64,000 bases of DNA from Puniceicoccaceae bacterium (GTDB lineage: Bacteria > Verrucomicrobiota > Verrucomicrobiia > Opitutales > JAFGAQ01): the NCBI GenBank assembly GCA_028285755.1, contig JANQOQ010000008.1:815399-879398 (forward strand). Direction: 5' to 3'. Positions 1-10,400 of the stretch are shown here, piece after piece (the stretch's first letter is position 1; each line of letters begins with the position of its first letter). A program made the position numbers and the translations under genes. Under the pieces are notes generated by a model. The model searched no databases. It saw only the letters and a list, made by a program, of their open reading frames with translations, and was not told the DNA's origin.

Positions 1-1
1 A

Positions 2-409
2 GTCAACGGCATGTTTACAGATCAGACTCCCCAGCGGGTGACTCTATTCCCAGGTTGCACTTACTGCAACCCACAGGTGGCGAGTGTCGGCATGACCGAG
101 GCGAAAGCCAAGGAAGAAGGGCTCGATTATCTGGTGGGTAAATTCCCTTACACAGCGAACGGGCGGGCAGTCGCCTCCGAGCAGAGTGAGGGTTTTGTGA
201 AATTGATTACCGGCAAACAGCACGGGGAGGTATTGGGCGCGCATATAGTAGGCTATGATGCCACGGAGCTTATTGCCGAATACGTGTTGGCAATGAAAAT
301 GGAAGGCACGATCGATGAGATCCATGATACCATCCATGCACACCCGACTTTGACAGAGATGCTCGGTGAAGCCGCCGCTGCCGTTCACGGCGAAGCCATT
401 CACATCTAA
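2..409 (+). CDS. lpdA: Dihydrolipoyl dehydrogenase (E3), C-terminal part, cut by window edge
   Basis: The reading frame is open to the left edge, so only the last 135 residues are present. They form the C-terminal dimerisation domain of the pyridine nucleotide-disulfide oxidoreductase fold: NPQVASVG near the start, GAHIVG in the middle, and HAHPTLTE near the end, which carries the His-Glu pair that acts as acid-base catalyst in E3. E3 reoxidises the dihydrolipoyl groups of pyruvate and 2-oxoglutarate dehydrogenase complexes with FAD and NAD+. The flavin and disulfide part lies outside the window, so assignment to E3 rather than mercuric or glutathione reductase rests on HAHPTLTE and its surroundings, which fit E3 best. 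The gene ends 17 bp from the stop of the convergent tolB gene. Confidence 0.93.
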   Translation, partial: VNGMFTDQTPQRVTLFPGCTYCNPQVASVGMTEAKAKEEGLDYLVGKFPYTANGRAVASEQSEGFVKLITGKQHGEVLGAHIVGYDATELIAEYVLAMKMEGTIDEIHDTIHAHPTLTEMLGEAAAAVHGEAIHI

Positions 410-426
410 GAAATCGTTAACACTCC

Positions 427-1656
427 CTAATAAGGATAGACGAAGCTCGCTTCTGAAGCATCTCCGAACCGGGCGGAATGCAGCGCGGTCGATTTACCGG
501 TAACGGTATCGATCAGCTGCAGACGCTTGGTGCTTCCATCCCTTACAGTGTAAATAAGGTGCCGACCGTCATTGGTCCACTCGGGCTCTACACCATCTCC
601 CGAATGCTGGGTGACCAATTGGGATTCTCCCGTACTCATGTCGTGAATGGCAATTTGGAATAAACCTTCAACGCCTACGGTTACGGCCAGAATATTGGGG
701 TTGACCGGATTCCATGCAGGCTCTGCACAGTACCTTGAGAGTGTAATGTTCACCCGCTCCATATTGCCGCTAAAGCGGTCCAGCAGGAAAATCTGTGGAC
801 TGCCCAGACGATCAGAGGTGATCAGCAGTTGATCGCCCTTGGCCGACCACGACGGGGAAGTCTCGGAGCTGCGGTTGTTCGTAATGCGTTTGGGCCTTCG
901 GCCTTCATTATCAGAAATATAGATTTCGGTGGACGTACTGGAAGAGAGCACCATCGCCACCTCTGTTCCCTGGGTGCTGTAGGCTGCACCTGTATTTGAG
1001 CCCTTGTAAGTGGCAAACATACTGCGCTGCCCCGTAAGGATATTAATCTTAAAGATATCCGGAAAACCGGTGCGAAAGTAGCCCGTATAGAGAATGTTCA
1101 GTGCATCTGGAGACCATTCCGGGCTCAATGAGTAGGATTGATCTCGCGTCAGTTGATCCACCTTTTGAAAAAACAGATCACTCACATAGATCTCACGATG
1201 CCCGTCCCGGCGACCTACAAATGCCAGCTTGCCTGCAAAAAACCCTCTCAGGTCAGTCGTTTTTTCGACAATGATATCACAAATGCGTAAGGTGGCTACA
1301 TCCCAGCGATTGCTCTTAATGGAACCCTTGGCTACGTCCGACACCGGAGAATTGCGCTGCAATATGTAGGAAACGCGATTTTCTTCATCCAGATCCAACT
1401 TAAGTATATAAACGGGTGCACCATCCGCTGATGCATTAAATACGCCATGCGAATTAAAGGCTTTGGTCGCCAGTGCTTGAATGGATTCGTTATTGGAAAT
1501 GATCCGGATATTAATCGTTTGCACTTGTCCGGTTCTGGAAATTTCGGGAATCAGAATGCTGTTTTGAGCGATGGCTGAAGCACTTATTGCGAAAAGAGAA
1601 AGGGTGACTAGCCCGACGGAGATCAGTGATTGAACAGAAGTGTTTCTAAAAAGCAT
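427..1656 (-). CDS. tolB: TolB-like periplasmic beta-propeller protein
   Basis: This 409-residue protein starts with a signal peptide (hydrophobic stretch, then ASAIAQ) followed by a TolB N-terminal domain (about residues 25-160) and WD40-like PD40 beta-propeller repeats (about 165-405; repeated patterns such as SPEWSPDA, SPSWSAKG and EPEWTNDG). In the Tol-Pal system TolB is periplasmic, binds Pal and helps outer-membrane constriction at division. The ATG at 1654-1656 was chosen because it directly precedes the signal peptide; the longer frame to 1794 adds an atypical leader. No tolQRA or pal gene is adjacent, so the role in a full Tol system is inferred from the fold. The gene is divergent from mrp. 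Confidence 0.85.
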   Translation of the reverse strand: MLFRNTSVQSLISVGLVTLSLFAISASAIAQNSILIPEISRTGQVQTINIRIISNNESIQALATKAFNSHGVFNASADGAPVYILKLDLDEENRVSYILQRNSPVSDVAKGSIKSNRWDVATLRICDIIVEKTTDLRGFFAGKLAFVGRRDGHREIYVSDLFFQKVDQLTRDQSYSLSPEWSPDALNILYTGYFRTGFPDIFKINILTGQRSMFATYKGSNTGAAYSTQGTEVAMVLSSSTSTEIYISDNEGRRPKRITNNRSSETSPSWSAKGDQLLITSDRLGSPQIFLLDRFSGNMERVNITLSRYCAEPAWNPVNPNILAVTVGVEGLFQIAIHDMSTGESQLVTQHSGDGVEPEWTNDGRHLIYTVRDGSTKRLQLIDTVTGKSTALHSARFGDASEASFVYPY

Positions 1657-1826
1657 AACCCATTGTGTATGATTCTCATGCAAATGAAAAGATGATTTTA
1701 CAATATCTCTTATATAGATATCTGCATTGGGGAGTATCGGGTAAAAAAACGCATTTCGGTTGATAATTATTTTAAATAGATGAGATTTAATCACTTTGCT
1801 CCTTTAAGGATACAAGCAACTGCCCT

Positions 1827-2900
1827 ATGATTACTGAAGAATCGGTTTTAGAAGTTTTAAAACAGGTCGCATATCCCGGCTTTAGCAGAGACATTGTCTC
1901 TTTTGGTCTGGTGCGTGAGTGCCGTGTGGAAAATAGTGACATCCATGTGCGGCTTGAAGTTACGAGCGGGGATGCAAAGATTCCTGGTCAAATCAAGAAA
2001 TCAGCCGAACATGCACTGCGGGTCATGGATGGCGTCGGAGACGTGCATGTGAGTATTGTCGTCTCTAAGAAAGAAGCGCCCAAAAGCAATGCCGCGAGCA
2101 GCCTCCCCGAACAGTCCGAGATGGAAGGAGTGAAGCATATTGTTGCGGTGGCCAGTGGTAAAGGAGGGGTTGGCAAGTCTACGTTCGTAAGTAACTTGGC
2201 CTGTGCCATCAACGCATTACTCCACGAAAAAGGTTTGGGTGAAGGTAAAGTAGGCATCATGGACTGTGATATTTACGGGCCATCCATACCACTCATGATG
2301 GGCATCGGGGGCAGACCGGAGATTGAAGACAATATGATCTACCCTATGCTGGGTCATGGTGTCAAAGTCATGTCCATGGGTTTTCTTGTGGATGAAGGCA
2401 GCCCCATCATCTGGCGCGGACCCATGGTGATGAAGGCGATCCAGCAATTCACCCATCAGGTGAAATGGGGAGAACTAGAGTTTATGCTTATTGATCTTCC
2501 TCCGGGAACTGGTGATGCGCAAATATCACTAACACAGACCCTTCGCCTGGATGGAGCGCTCATTGTGACTACCCCCCAGGCAGCCGCCTATACAGTTGCA
2601 CGCAGAGGTGCCGGGCTCTTCGATAAAGTGGAAGTCCCTCTCTTGGGAGTCGCTGAAAATATGAGCTACCTGGAACTCCCCGTTACTGGAGAAAAACATT
2701 ACCTTTTTGGGCAGGATGGAGGTAAACATATTGCCGAAGATCTGGGTACGGAACTCCTGGGCCAAATCCCGCTAGAGCAGGATCTGCGGGAAGGGGGGGA
2801 CCGCGGTATCCCTCAGGTCATTGCCAATCCGGAGAGTAGTGCATCCCAGGCATTCAGGCACATCGCCTCCAAACTTATCGAGCAGGTTGAAAAATCTTAG
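1827..2900 (+). CDS. mrp: Mrp/ApbC-type P-loop iron-sulfur carrier ATPase
   Basis: The 357-residue protein has an N-terminal MIP18/DUF59 domain (about 1-80) and a ParA/Mrp-type ATPase domain (about 100-350) with deviant Walker A GKGGVGKS at residues 111-118, DCDIYGPS and LPPGTGDAQ. Family members bind and transfer Fe-S clusters to apoproteins. The usual CxxC cluster ligands after the ENMSY motif are absent: the sequence reads ENMSYLELPVTGEKHYLFG. I recall similar CxxC-less forms in Bacteroidetes Mrp, so cluster binding may differ. The gene stands divergent from tolB with a 170 bp shared upstream region; no strong ribosome-binding site precedes the ATG. Confidence 0.9.
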   Translation: MITEESVLEVLKQVAYPGFSRDIVSFGLVRECRVENSDIHVRLEVTSGDAKIPGQIKKSAEHALRVMDGVGDVHVSIVVSKKEAPKSNAASSLPEQSEMEGVKHIVAVASGKGGVGKSTFVSNLACAINALLHEKGLGEGKVGIMDCDIYGPSIPLMMGIGGRPEIEDNMIYPMLGHGVKVMSMGFLVDEGSPIIWRGPMVMKAIQQFTHQVKWGELEFMLIDLPPGTGDAQISLTQTLRLDGALIVTTPQAAAYTVARRGAGLFDKVEVPLLGVAENMSYLELPVTGEKHYLFGQDGGKHIAEDLGTELLGQIPLEQDLREGGDRGIPQVIANPESSASQAFRHIASKLIEQVEKS

Positions 2901-2961
2901 GTCATCCATACCTTAATTATAGGCTTGAGATATTTAGTAATCTCAGTCAGAAATTATTTGA

Positions 2962-3177
2962 ATGTTGGAAAACAAGGATAACGTGGACTCGGAGACCTTT
3001 GCATCAAAGTCCAGCCTCTATCAGGAGTTTTTAGAGGAAAGAGACGAAATTCTTAGGCATAAGTGGATTGAATCTGAAAAAGCAGGCAGAGATATCGGAT
3101 TTGAGCGTGCGCTTTTGGACTGGATAAAAAACCACCGTTCGGAATGGCGTAAAACACGCAACAAAAACACGGTTTAG
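2962..3177 (+). CDS. Small charged protein of unknown function
   Basis: This 71-residue acidic-to-basic soluble protein lies between mrp and serS, 61 bp after mrp and 54 bp before serS, all on the same strand. It has no signal peptide or membrane segment and is predicted mostly helical. A core with EKAGRDIGFE, then ALLDWIKNHR and SEWRK, looks like a conserved motif of short proteins near metabolic or stress genes, but I cannot name a family with certainty. Length, start ATG and codon use similar to neighbours support a real gene. Confidence 0.65.
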   Translation: MLENKDNVDSETFASKSSLYQEFLEERDEILRHKWIESEKAGRDIGFERALLDWIKNHRSEWRKTRNKNTV

Positions 3178-3231
3178 CGCTCGACTTTCATTACGGTCAT
3201 CTCTAGGCACGATTCATAATCAACACCTGAG

Positions 3232-4503
3232 ATGATAGACATCAATTTCCTGCGAAATAACGTTGATACCGTTAAGCAAGCGATCCAGAAGAAAAAGTTT
3301 AGCTGCGATATCGACGCGATCTTAGAGCTCGATCAAAAACGTCGAAAGGCGGTCACTGAAATCGAGAACCTGCGAGCTGCCCAAAAAGCGGCAAATACAG
3401 AAATGCGCTCCCTTAAAAAAGGGTCTGAGGAATTTCTGGCAAAAGTAGCTGAGCTCAAGCAGGTGTCGGATCAGGTAAAGGCGCTCGATGCAGATGTGAG
3501 GCAGATCGAGGAGGACTGGAATCATGCACTGCTTACAATACCCAATCTACCGCACGAGAGCGTGCCTATAGGCAAAGGAGAGCAGGACAATATAGAAATC
3601 GGACAATGGAAACCTGAGGGTTTCGACGAATCCGGAGAGTATCTTGCCCATTGGGATATTCCCGGTATAGCTGATTTTTTAGACTTTAACCGTGGTGTTA
3701 AGGTAACGGGTGCGGGTTTTCCCTTCTATCGGGGGCCACTTGCGCGTTTGTCCCGTGCGCTGATTCAGTTTTTGATCGATGAGGCTACCGAGTTGGGTTA
3801 TCAGGAAGTGCAAAGCCCATTGCTGGTCAATGCGGCATCCGGTACGGCTACCGGGCAGTTACCCGATAAAGAAGGGCAGATGTATCACATTGAGGAGGTG
3901 GATCTTTACCTGATTCCGACCGCTGAAGTTCCGGTTACCAATTACTTTCGGGATGAGATACTGGAAACATCGGACTTACCTGTCCATTTATGTGCATATA
4001 CCCCCTGCTTTCGCAAAGAAGCGGGTAGCTGGGGTAAGGATGTGCGGGGTTTAAACCGTCTGCATCAGTTTGATAAGGTCGAACTGGTGTCATTGGTTGA
4101 ACCTGCAGAGAGTTTTAAGGCGCTCGAAGCACTCCGTAAAAATGCAGAACACATGCTCCAAAAACTGGAGTTGCCCTACCGCATACTGGACGTCTGTTCC
4201 GGCGATATCGGCTTTCCCCATGCCAAACAATTTGACTTGGAAGTGTGGGCTGCCGGGCAGGGTCGCTGGCTAGAAGTTTCCAGCTGCAGCAACTTTACCG
4301 ATTTTCAGGCCCGAAGAGCTAAAATTCGATATCGGGGTGAGGATTCAAAAGTACACCCGGTACACACTTTAAATGGCTCTGCTTTGGGCTTGGCACGCAC
4401 TCTTGCAGCCATTTTGGAGAATAATTCTACGAAATCAGGTCAAATTTTTGTTCCAGAAGTGTTAAAACCTCGATTTGGAGCGGATAATTTCGGTTTTATA
4501 TAA
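3232..4503 (+). CDS. serS: Seryl-tRNA synthetase
   Basis: The 423-residue length is typical for bacterial SerRS. The N-terminal 110 residues form the long antiparallel coiled-coil arm that grips the tRNA-Ser variable arm. The class II catalytic core follows, with motif 2 around PCFRKEAGSWGKD and RLHQFDKVE, and motif 3 around LNGSALGLARTLAA near the C-terminus. The enzyme charges tRNA-Ser and tRNA-Sec with serine in the cytoplasm. The ATG follows CACCTGAG, a moderate ribosome-binding site. Nothing unusual is seen. Confidence 0.97.
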   Translation: MIDINFLRNNVDTVKQAIQKKKFSCDIDAILELDQKRRKAVTEIENLRAAQKAANTEMRSLKKGSEEFLAKVAELKQVSDQVKALDADVRQIEEDWNHALLTIPNLPHESVPIGKGEQDNIEIGQWKPEGFDESGEYLAHWDIPGIADFLDFNRGVKVTGAGFPFYRGPLARLSRALIQFLIDEATELGYQEVQSPLLVNAASGTATGQLPDKEGQMYHIEEVDLYLIPTAEVPVTNYFRDEILETSDLPVHLCAYTPCFRKEAGSWGKDVRGLNRLHQFDKVELVSLVEPAESFKALEALRKNAEHMLQKLELPYRILDVCSGDIGFPHAKQFDLEVWAAGQGRWLEVSSCSNFTDFQARRAKIRYRGEDSKVHPVHTLNGSALGLARTLAAILENNSTKSGQIFVPEVLKPRFGADNFGFI

Positions 4504-4556
4504 TTTTCTGGCTAAAGAATTTAGGTATTCCGACCGAATGGTTAAATTAACCTGGG

Positions 4557-7334
4557 ATGGATAAACTAGTTTCAAGCCATTTTCGTAACCTCCCTCCAAA
4601 CGGCAACTTCGGAAACTATAGGTGCAATAGGAGAGGGTTGCGTTTTGTTCTTTTCATGAGCCTGCTTTTGCTCTATGTCGGCATTTGTTGGTATGTCGAT
4701 TTTTCTATATTTCAAAGCAGTTTGCTGATGGCCGGTTCTTTACTACCTGTTGCAACGCTAAAAAAAGAGCAGGATACAGAGGATAATCAATTGATGGGAT
4801 TAGGATCCAGCGGATCCACAATGATTTTCCAGTTTAAGTATGATGAAATCTTCACCTTGCTTGATATTACGTCCAATTGTGAAGCGATTTTAGGGTTTGA
4901 TCGGACTGCCCTTTTGATGGAACCCTCCCTATGGCTCGAACGCATCAATTCGCTCGATTTATTGCGGGTTAAAGAAGAGCTGGAATCCCTGCCCAAGACC
5001 GATCGGTTATCCGTGGAATATCGCTTTAAGCATAAAAAGGGTCATGATGTATGGCTGCGCGATGAGTATGTGCCCAATTATGATGAGCACCATCGCCTGA
5101 TTAACGTCAGCGGTATTCGCTGGGATATTACCAAATGGAAGTTTAAAGAAGAAAAGCTGACACTCAGCGAACGGCAATACCGGGCATGTATTGACTATGC
5201 CCCGGACGGAGTTGCCATCATTGATGGTCAGGGCGAGTTTTGTCATATCAATGAAATGATGCTCAAGATTACCGGCCACAGCTCATATACGCTGGGTCGG
5301 CGCTCTATTATTGATTTGATCAATCTTGACTCGCGAAAGGAAGGTAAGGCCTGGTTTGCCAAGTTGCTCTCCGAAAAACGCGCTAATGGAGAATTTTGCT
5401 GTGAAAAGAGAAACGGAGCGGAACAGTACCTTTCCATGAGTGGTACCGCTTTGGATGATGATCATTTCCTCATTTATGTGAAGGATATCACCGCTGAGCA
5501 TCTCTCGAAAATGCGTATAGAACGCCGGGATCATCTGCTGTTCGCTCTTGTGCAGTCGATGAATAAGTTGCTCGCCTTTGACGATGAGGCCCAAAACGTA
5601 GAGGAGCACATTCAAAAGGACATTCTCGAATATTTGGGGAATGCACTCAGTGTGGATGTGGTATTCCTTTCGATGTGCAAGCGGTTGCAAAATCAAAAAA
5701 CGGAGGGGTTCGAGATTATCGAAACCTGGCAGCATGAAAATGTCACCCAGTGTGAGCTGGAAAAAGGCACGGAATTTACCTGGCAGGGGGGGGCAACCAG
5801 CTGGAGGAATCGCTTTATTACGAACCGATACGTCATTGAGCGCCAGGAAACGGATTTTGCTTCGTTGAACTCTCACCCTCTCATGGTGCAATCGGGCTGT
5901 AACAGCATCTTTATGGTACCCATGCTCGTGAAGAATGAGTTTTGGGGATTTATGGGCTTTGGTAAGAACGACACCGAAAAGAAATGGAAGCTCGTTGACA
6001 GGCGCGTACTTGTCGCAGCCGTCGACAGTATCATGCTTGCTATCCGTAACCGCATTGCCCAACACGAAATAGCCGCAGCAAATATAGAGCTGGAAAAAGC
6101 CATCGAAAAATCCAATCTCATGGCGATAGAGTCTGAGAAAGCCAATCAGGCAAAGAGCGAATTTGTAGCGAACATGAGCCATGAAATTCGCACACCGATG
6201 AACAGTATCCTGGGATTTACAGGGTTGCTGCTCGATTCAAGCTTGTCCCCGGAACACCGGGAATGGTTAAACATCGTGCAGGCCAGCGGCAATTCACTGC
6301 TTAGCCTCGTTAATAATATTCTGGATTTCTCAAAAATTGAAGCAGGTAGCCTTGAAATTGAGCGAAACCCCATGACATTTAAATCCTGCGTTGAAGATGT
6401 TACCGGTATTTTAAGCCATGAGGCTGCCAAAAGAGATCTTCAGCTTACATTTGAGGTAGATGAAAAGGTCCCTCATTCTATTCTGTCTGATGAAGCTCGT
6501 ATCAAAGAAATCCTACTCAATCTTGTCGGTAATGCCGTGAAATTCACGCACGAAGGTTATGTTAAGATACAGGTAGCCGTCCAAGGCAGTAAAAAATTAA
6601 AATCCGGGGATATGTGCTGCATCGAATGCAGTGTTACCGACACCGGTATCGGCATGCAGGAATCTGCACTCCACAATATATTTCAACCCTTTGCGCAGGC
6701 CGATACTTCGACGACTCGTAAATACGGGGGAACGGGTCTGGGTCTGGCGATCTCACGTAGCCTATGTCGCAACCTGGGCGGTGATATTCATGTAGAAAGC
6801 AAATACGGAGAAGGTTCTAAATTTACCTTCACTATTATGGCTGAGGTGTCTGAGGATGTTCGCATTCTAAATGCTCAAGTTCAAAAACCGGTGGTTCGCG
6901 ATTCTCTGGAAATCGATGAGAACAGCAAAATGGGCGAACAGTATCCGCTCAGTATTCTGGTGGCTGAAGACAATAAGACTAATCAAAAGGTATTACGCCT
7001 GATTCTCAAAAAAATTGGTTATTCAGCTGAATTTGTTGAGAATGGAAAGCTCGCTGCACAGGCAGTTACCCGTAACTACTACGACCTTGTTTTTATGGAT
7101 GTTCACATGCCGGAAATGGATGGCTATGAAGCCACCCGTACTATCCGGACATATGAAAATGAGCATTCAGATGTTAAAAACCATTATATCATAGCGCTTA
7201 CTGCGCATGCTATGAAAGGGGATAAGGAGAAATGCCTGGCATCCGGTATGGACGACTATCTTACGAAGCCCGTTAATCTGAAAGCTTTGAAAGTTGCTCT
7301 AAAAAAATGCATATCCCATCAGGGTATTCACTGA
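4557..7334 (+). CDS. Hybrid sensor histidine kinase (TM-PAS-PAS-GAF-HisKA-HATPase-REC)
   Basis: A 925-residue kinase with one or two membrane segments near residues 25-65, two PAS/PAC domains (about 90-200 and 205-320), a GAF domain (about 330-510), a HisKA domain with SHEIRTPMN (phosphoacceptor His542), an HATPase domain (N box [11 protein letters not shown]1 box DTGIGM, G2 GGTGLGLAI), and a C-terminal receiver ([10 protein letters not shown], phosphoacceptor Asp848; Lys in LTKPVN). No output domain or HPt is present, so the receiver either regulates the kinase or passes phosphate to an unlinked HPt. The gene ends about 155 bp upstream of the polyketide synthase on the same strand; a regulatory link is possible but not shown. 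Confidence 0.92.
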   Translation: MDKLVSSHFRNLPPNGNFGNYRCNRRGLRFVLFMSLLLLYVGICWYVDFSIFQSSLLMAGSLLPVATLKKEQDTEDNQLMGLGSSGSTMIFQFKYDEIFTLLDITSNCEAILGFDRTALLMEPSLWLERINSLDLLRVKEELESLPKTDRLSVEYRFKHKKGHDVWLRDEYVPNYDEHHRLINVSGIRWDITKWKFKEEKLTLSERQYRACIDYAPDGVAIIDGQGEFCHINEMMLKITGHSSYTLGRRSIIDLINLDSRKEGKAWFAKLLSEKRANGEFCCEKRNGAEQYLSMSGTALDDDHFLIYVKDITAEHLSKMRIERRDHLLFALVQSMNKLLAFDDEAQNVEEHIQKDILEYLGNALSVDVVFLSMCKRLQNQKTEGFEIIETWQHENVTQCELEKGTEFTWQGGATSWRNRFITNRYVIERQETDFASLNSHPLMVQSGCNSIFMVPMLVKNEFWGFMGFGKNDTEKKWKLVDRRVLVAAVDSIMLAIRNRIAQHEIAAANIELEKAIEKSNLMAIESEKANQAKSEFVANMSHEIRTPMNSILGFTGLLLDSSLSPEHREWLNIVQASGNSLLSLVNNILDFSKIEAGSLEIERNPMTFKSCVEDVTGILSHEAAKRDLQLTFEVDEKVPHSILSDEARIKEILLNLVGNAVKFTHEGYVKIQVAVQGSKKLKSGDMCCIECSVTDTGIGMQESALHNIFQPFAQADTSTTRKYGGTGLGLAISRSLCRNLGGDIHVESKYGEGSKFTFTIMAEVSEDVRILNAQVQKPVVRDSLEIDENSKMGEQYPLSILVAEDNKTNQKVLRLILKKIGYSAEFVENGKLAAQAVTRNYYDLVFMDVHMPEMDGYEATRTIRTYENEHSDVKNHYIIALTAHAMKGDKEKCLASGMDDYLTKPVNLKALKVALKKCISHQGIH

Positions 7335-7430
7335 CGATACAAATTGTTAGCTGCTTATTATCAGGTATACCTAATTTGTGGTATCCGATAAATGGAATAT
7401 CGATTTTATTACTTGATTATACAATTAAAC

Positions 7431-7439
7431 TGCTATCCT
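7431..7439 (+). promoter_or_regulatory. Possible extended -10 element of the polyketide synthase gene
   Basis: TGCTATCCT matches the extended -10 pattern TGnTATnnT and lies about 50 bp upstream of the chosen ATG. A TTGATT hexamer at 7413-7418 is only 15 bp away from the -10 hexamer, so the -35 is poor. The surrounding 155 bp are AT-rich compared with the genes. Low confidence: made by eye only. Confidence 0.25.
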
Positions 7440-7489
7440 GTTCCCATGGGGATTAATGATTGTTTATGTAATCCTTGGATACCTATACA

Positions 7490-10400
7490 ATGAAGGCAAT
7501 TGCAGTAATTGGAATGGGCTGCCATTTTCCGGGTGGAGCGGTAAATCCTAAGCGCTATTGGCAAATGCTAATGAGCGGTCAGGATGCGATTATTGACGTG
7601 CCTTCAAATCGTTGGGACTACCGGCGCTTTTATGATGAAAATCCTGAAAAAGCGGGAAAAACCTACATGCGACGTGGAGGCTTTTTGCAGGAGGATATTT
7701 ACCAGTTTGACCCTTTATTCTTTGGGATTTCTCCAAAGGAAGCACAGGAGATGGATCCCCAACAGTGCCTCTTGCTGGAAACCACTTGGGAAGCGATTGA
7801 AGATGCCGGCCTGATTAGGGATGAGTTGAAAGGTAGCCCTACTGGGGTATTTATCGGGGGGTTCTGCCTCGATAATATGTTGCTTCGAGTCAATACACTG
7901 AATCGTGAGATTACGGGTATCCATACTGCGACCAGCTGTACGATGACACTCCTTTCGAATCGTATATCCCACGTGTTTGATTTGCAGGGCCCCAGCTTTA
8001 CGGTGGATACGGCATGCTCCTCTTCGTTGGTAGCGTTGAATTCTGCGTGTATGAGCCTCGAAAAAGGCGAGTGTGATACTGCTATCGTGGGTGGAGTGAA
8101 TATCATGCTCAAGCCGGATAACCCGATCATGATGAGTAAAGCCCGGCTGCTCTCACAGCACGGGCATAGTATGGCGTTTGACGAACGCGCAGCCGGGTAT
8201 AGCCGGGGCGAAGGTGCAGGGATTGTCATTGTGAAGCCACTGGAACAGGCAATAGAGGCTGGGGATCGCATACACGCGGTGATTCGTGCCACCGGTGCGA
8301 ACCAGGACGGTCACACTGCGGGCATATCGTTACCTAATGGAGATGCGCAATACGAGCTCATCAACCGCTTGTATGAACAATGCTTAGTCGACCCATCTGA
8401 TGTCGTTTATGTCGAGGCGCATGGGACAGGCACCAAAGCCGGGGACCCGATCGAAATTAACGCACTGAATCGTATGTTTGGAAAATCTCCCCGTTCTGAA
8501 AAACTGTGGGTAGGTTCCGTGAAATCCAATATGGGGCATCTGGAAGCGGCTGCGGGTATTGCTGGGTTGATCAAGGCCATACTTGTACTCAAGCACCAGA
8601 AGATTCCCAAAAACCTGCATTTTGAAAATGCAAATCCCCAAATCGACTTTCAAAACATGCAGCTGCAGATACCCGCGCAGCCCATTGATGTACATCGTGA
8701 GTCCTCAAAATCAATTTATGCATCAGTAAACTCTTTTGGGTATGGAGGTACAAATGCCCATGTGATTATCGAATCTGCCGACATACTTGAGAAGAGCTCT
8801 ACTAACACAGAATTACAGTGGCCTATTAACGTGCCGTTATCTGCAAATGATGTAAGCTCCCTGCGGCAATACGCGGGTAAATTGGCATTTAAGCTTACAC
8901 TTACAAAAACGGATGCGGATTTTGCAGATATTGTGCATACATTGATTTACCGACGCTCGCATCTGCGCGCCCGGGCATGGATCAAGGCAAGTTCGTTGGA
9001 TGACTTTAAACAAAAACTGAAGAAATTCAGTGTCGGTGAAAACATACCGGGCGTATATACAGCTGAAAGTCCCGAAAACCGGCAGAAACCGGTTTTTGTG
9101 TTTACCGGAATGGGCCCTCAATGGTGGCGCATGGGGCGCGACTTTTTTGAAAATGAACCGCAGGCCCGCGAGTTTCTGGAACAGGTGGACAGACACTTTA
9201 CTGAGATATCTGGATGGTCGATCCGGGATGAGCTCTTTAAGCCTGAAGGTGAAAGCCGTATGGCTGATACGGAAGTCGCCCAACCTGCAAATTTTGTTTT
9301 GCAGGCGGCATTGGCCCAATGGATGGTCTCCCAGGGGATTGAACCGGCGGCTATTGTCGGTCACAGTGTAGGCGAGGTGAGTGCGGCCTATATTTCCGGA
9401 GCGCTCAGCCTGGCGGATGCGATTCGGGTCAGTTACCATCGTAGTCGATTACAGCAAACGACCGCAGGTATGGGAGTAATGCTTGCTGTGGGCCTGCCCG
9501 CAGAAGAGATTGCCGCATGGATAGCGGACTATGGTGGAATCTCCGTCGCCGCGATTAACAGCCCCCAGTCTGTTACCCTCGCCGGAGATGAGGCAGCCTT
9601 GAACGCATTGGCTGAAAGACTCGACCAAGCGGAGATTTTTCAAAGATTCCTGCGGGTGAATATACCCTATCACAGTCACGTGATGGATACGATTCGGGAG
9701 GGTGTTTTTGAGTCTCTGGCAGCATTGAAACCTCATCAGGCAAGCTATCGGTTATATTCTACGGTTCACGCCAAACCTATGGATGGAGAGCATTGGAATG
9801 CAGGCTATTGGTGGCAGAATGTCCGTCAGCCCGTTCAATTCGCAAAGACCATCAGTCAAATGATGAAGGATGGTTATGATACATTCATTGAAGTGGGGCC
9901 TCATCCAGTATTAAGGACCAGCATTATCGAATGTGCCGAATCAATCGACCAATCGATCTACATCCAGCAAACGCTTAACCGCAAGGAAGATGAAAAAGAG
10001 CGCCTGGATGCCATCGCTGCCGAATATCATGTAAATGGCGGTAGTTTGCAGTGGGAATCCCTGTTCCCCAAGACTATCGGCAACTTCACGGACTTACCTC
10101 TCTATGCCTGGAATCATAAGCGCCACTGGATCGAGACCGATGAATCCACAATGGATCGTTTTGGTCTCAAAGGGCATGTCTATTTAAATGAAAAACTGAG
10201 TGGCCCACTTCCCGCCTGGCAGGTGGAAATCAATAAATATTTCTTTCCCTACATTGAGGATCACCGGGTGCTGGATAAGCCGGTTTTTCCAGGAGCAGGC
10301 TATGTCGAAGCGGGTATCGCCTATGCACGGGAAGAGCTGAAACTGCAAAACTTCGAAATCCGGGACTTAACTTTGCATTCCATGCTCACAGCAGAGCTTG

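Noticed and set aside
1657-1794. 46-residue longer N-terminus for TolB
   Set aside because: The signal peptide begins at the ATG at 1656; the leader would disrupt export.
2926-2945. 6-bp hairpin TGAGAT/ATCTCA after mrp as a terminator
   Set aside because: Short stem with an 8-nt loop and no T-run after it.
5283-6182. Long minus-strand open frame (299 codons) inside the hybrid kinase gene
   Set aside because: It runs antisense to a clear PAS/GAF coding region, has no recognisable domain or start signal, and reflects codon bias of the plus-strand gene.
8837-9439. Minus-strand open frame of 200 codons inside the synthase
   Set aside because: Antisense to conserved KS-AT sequence; no domain or start context.
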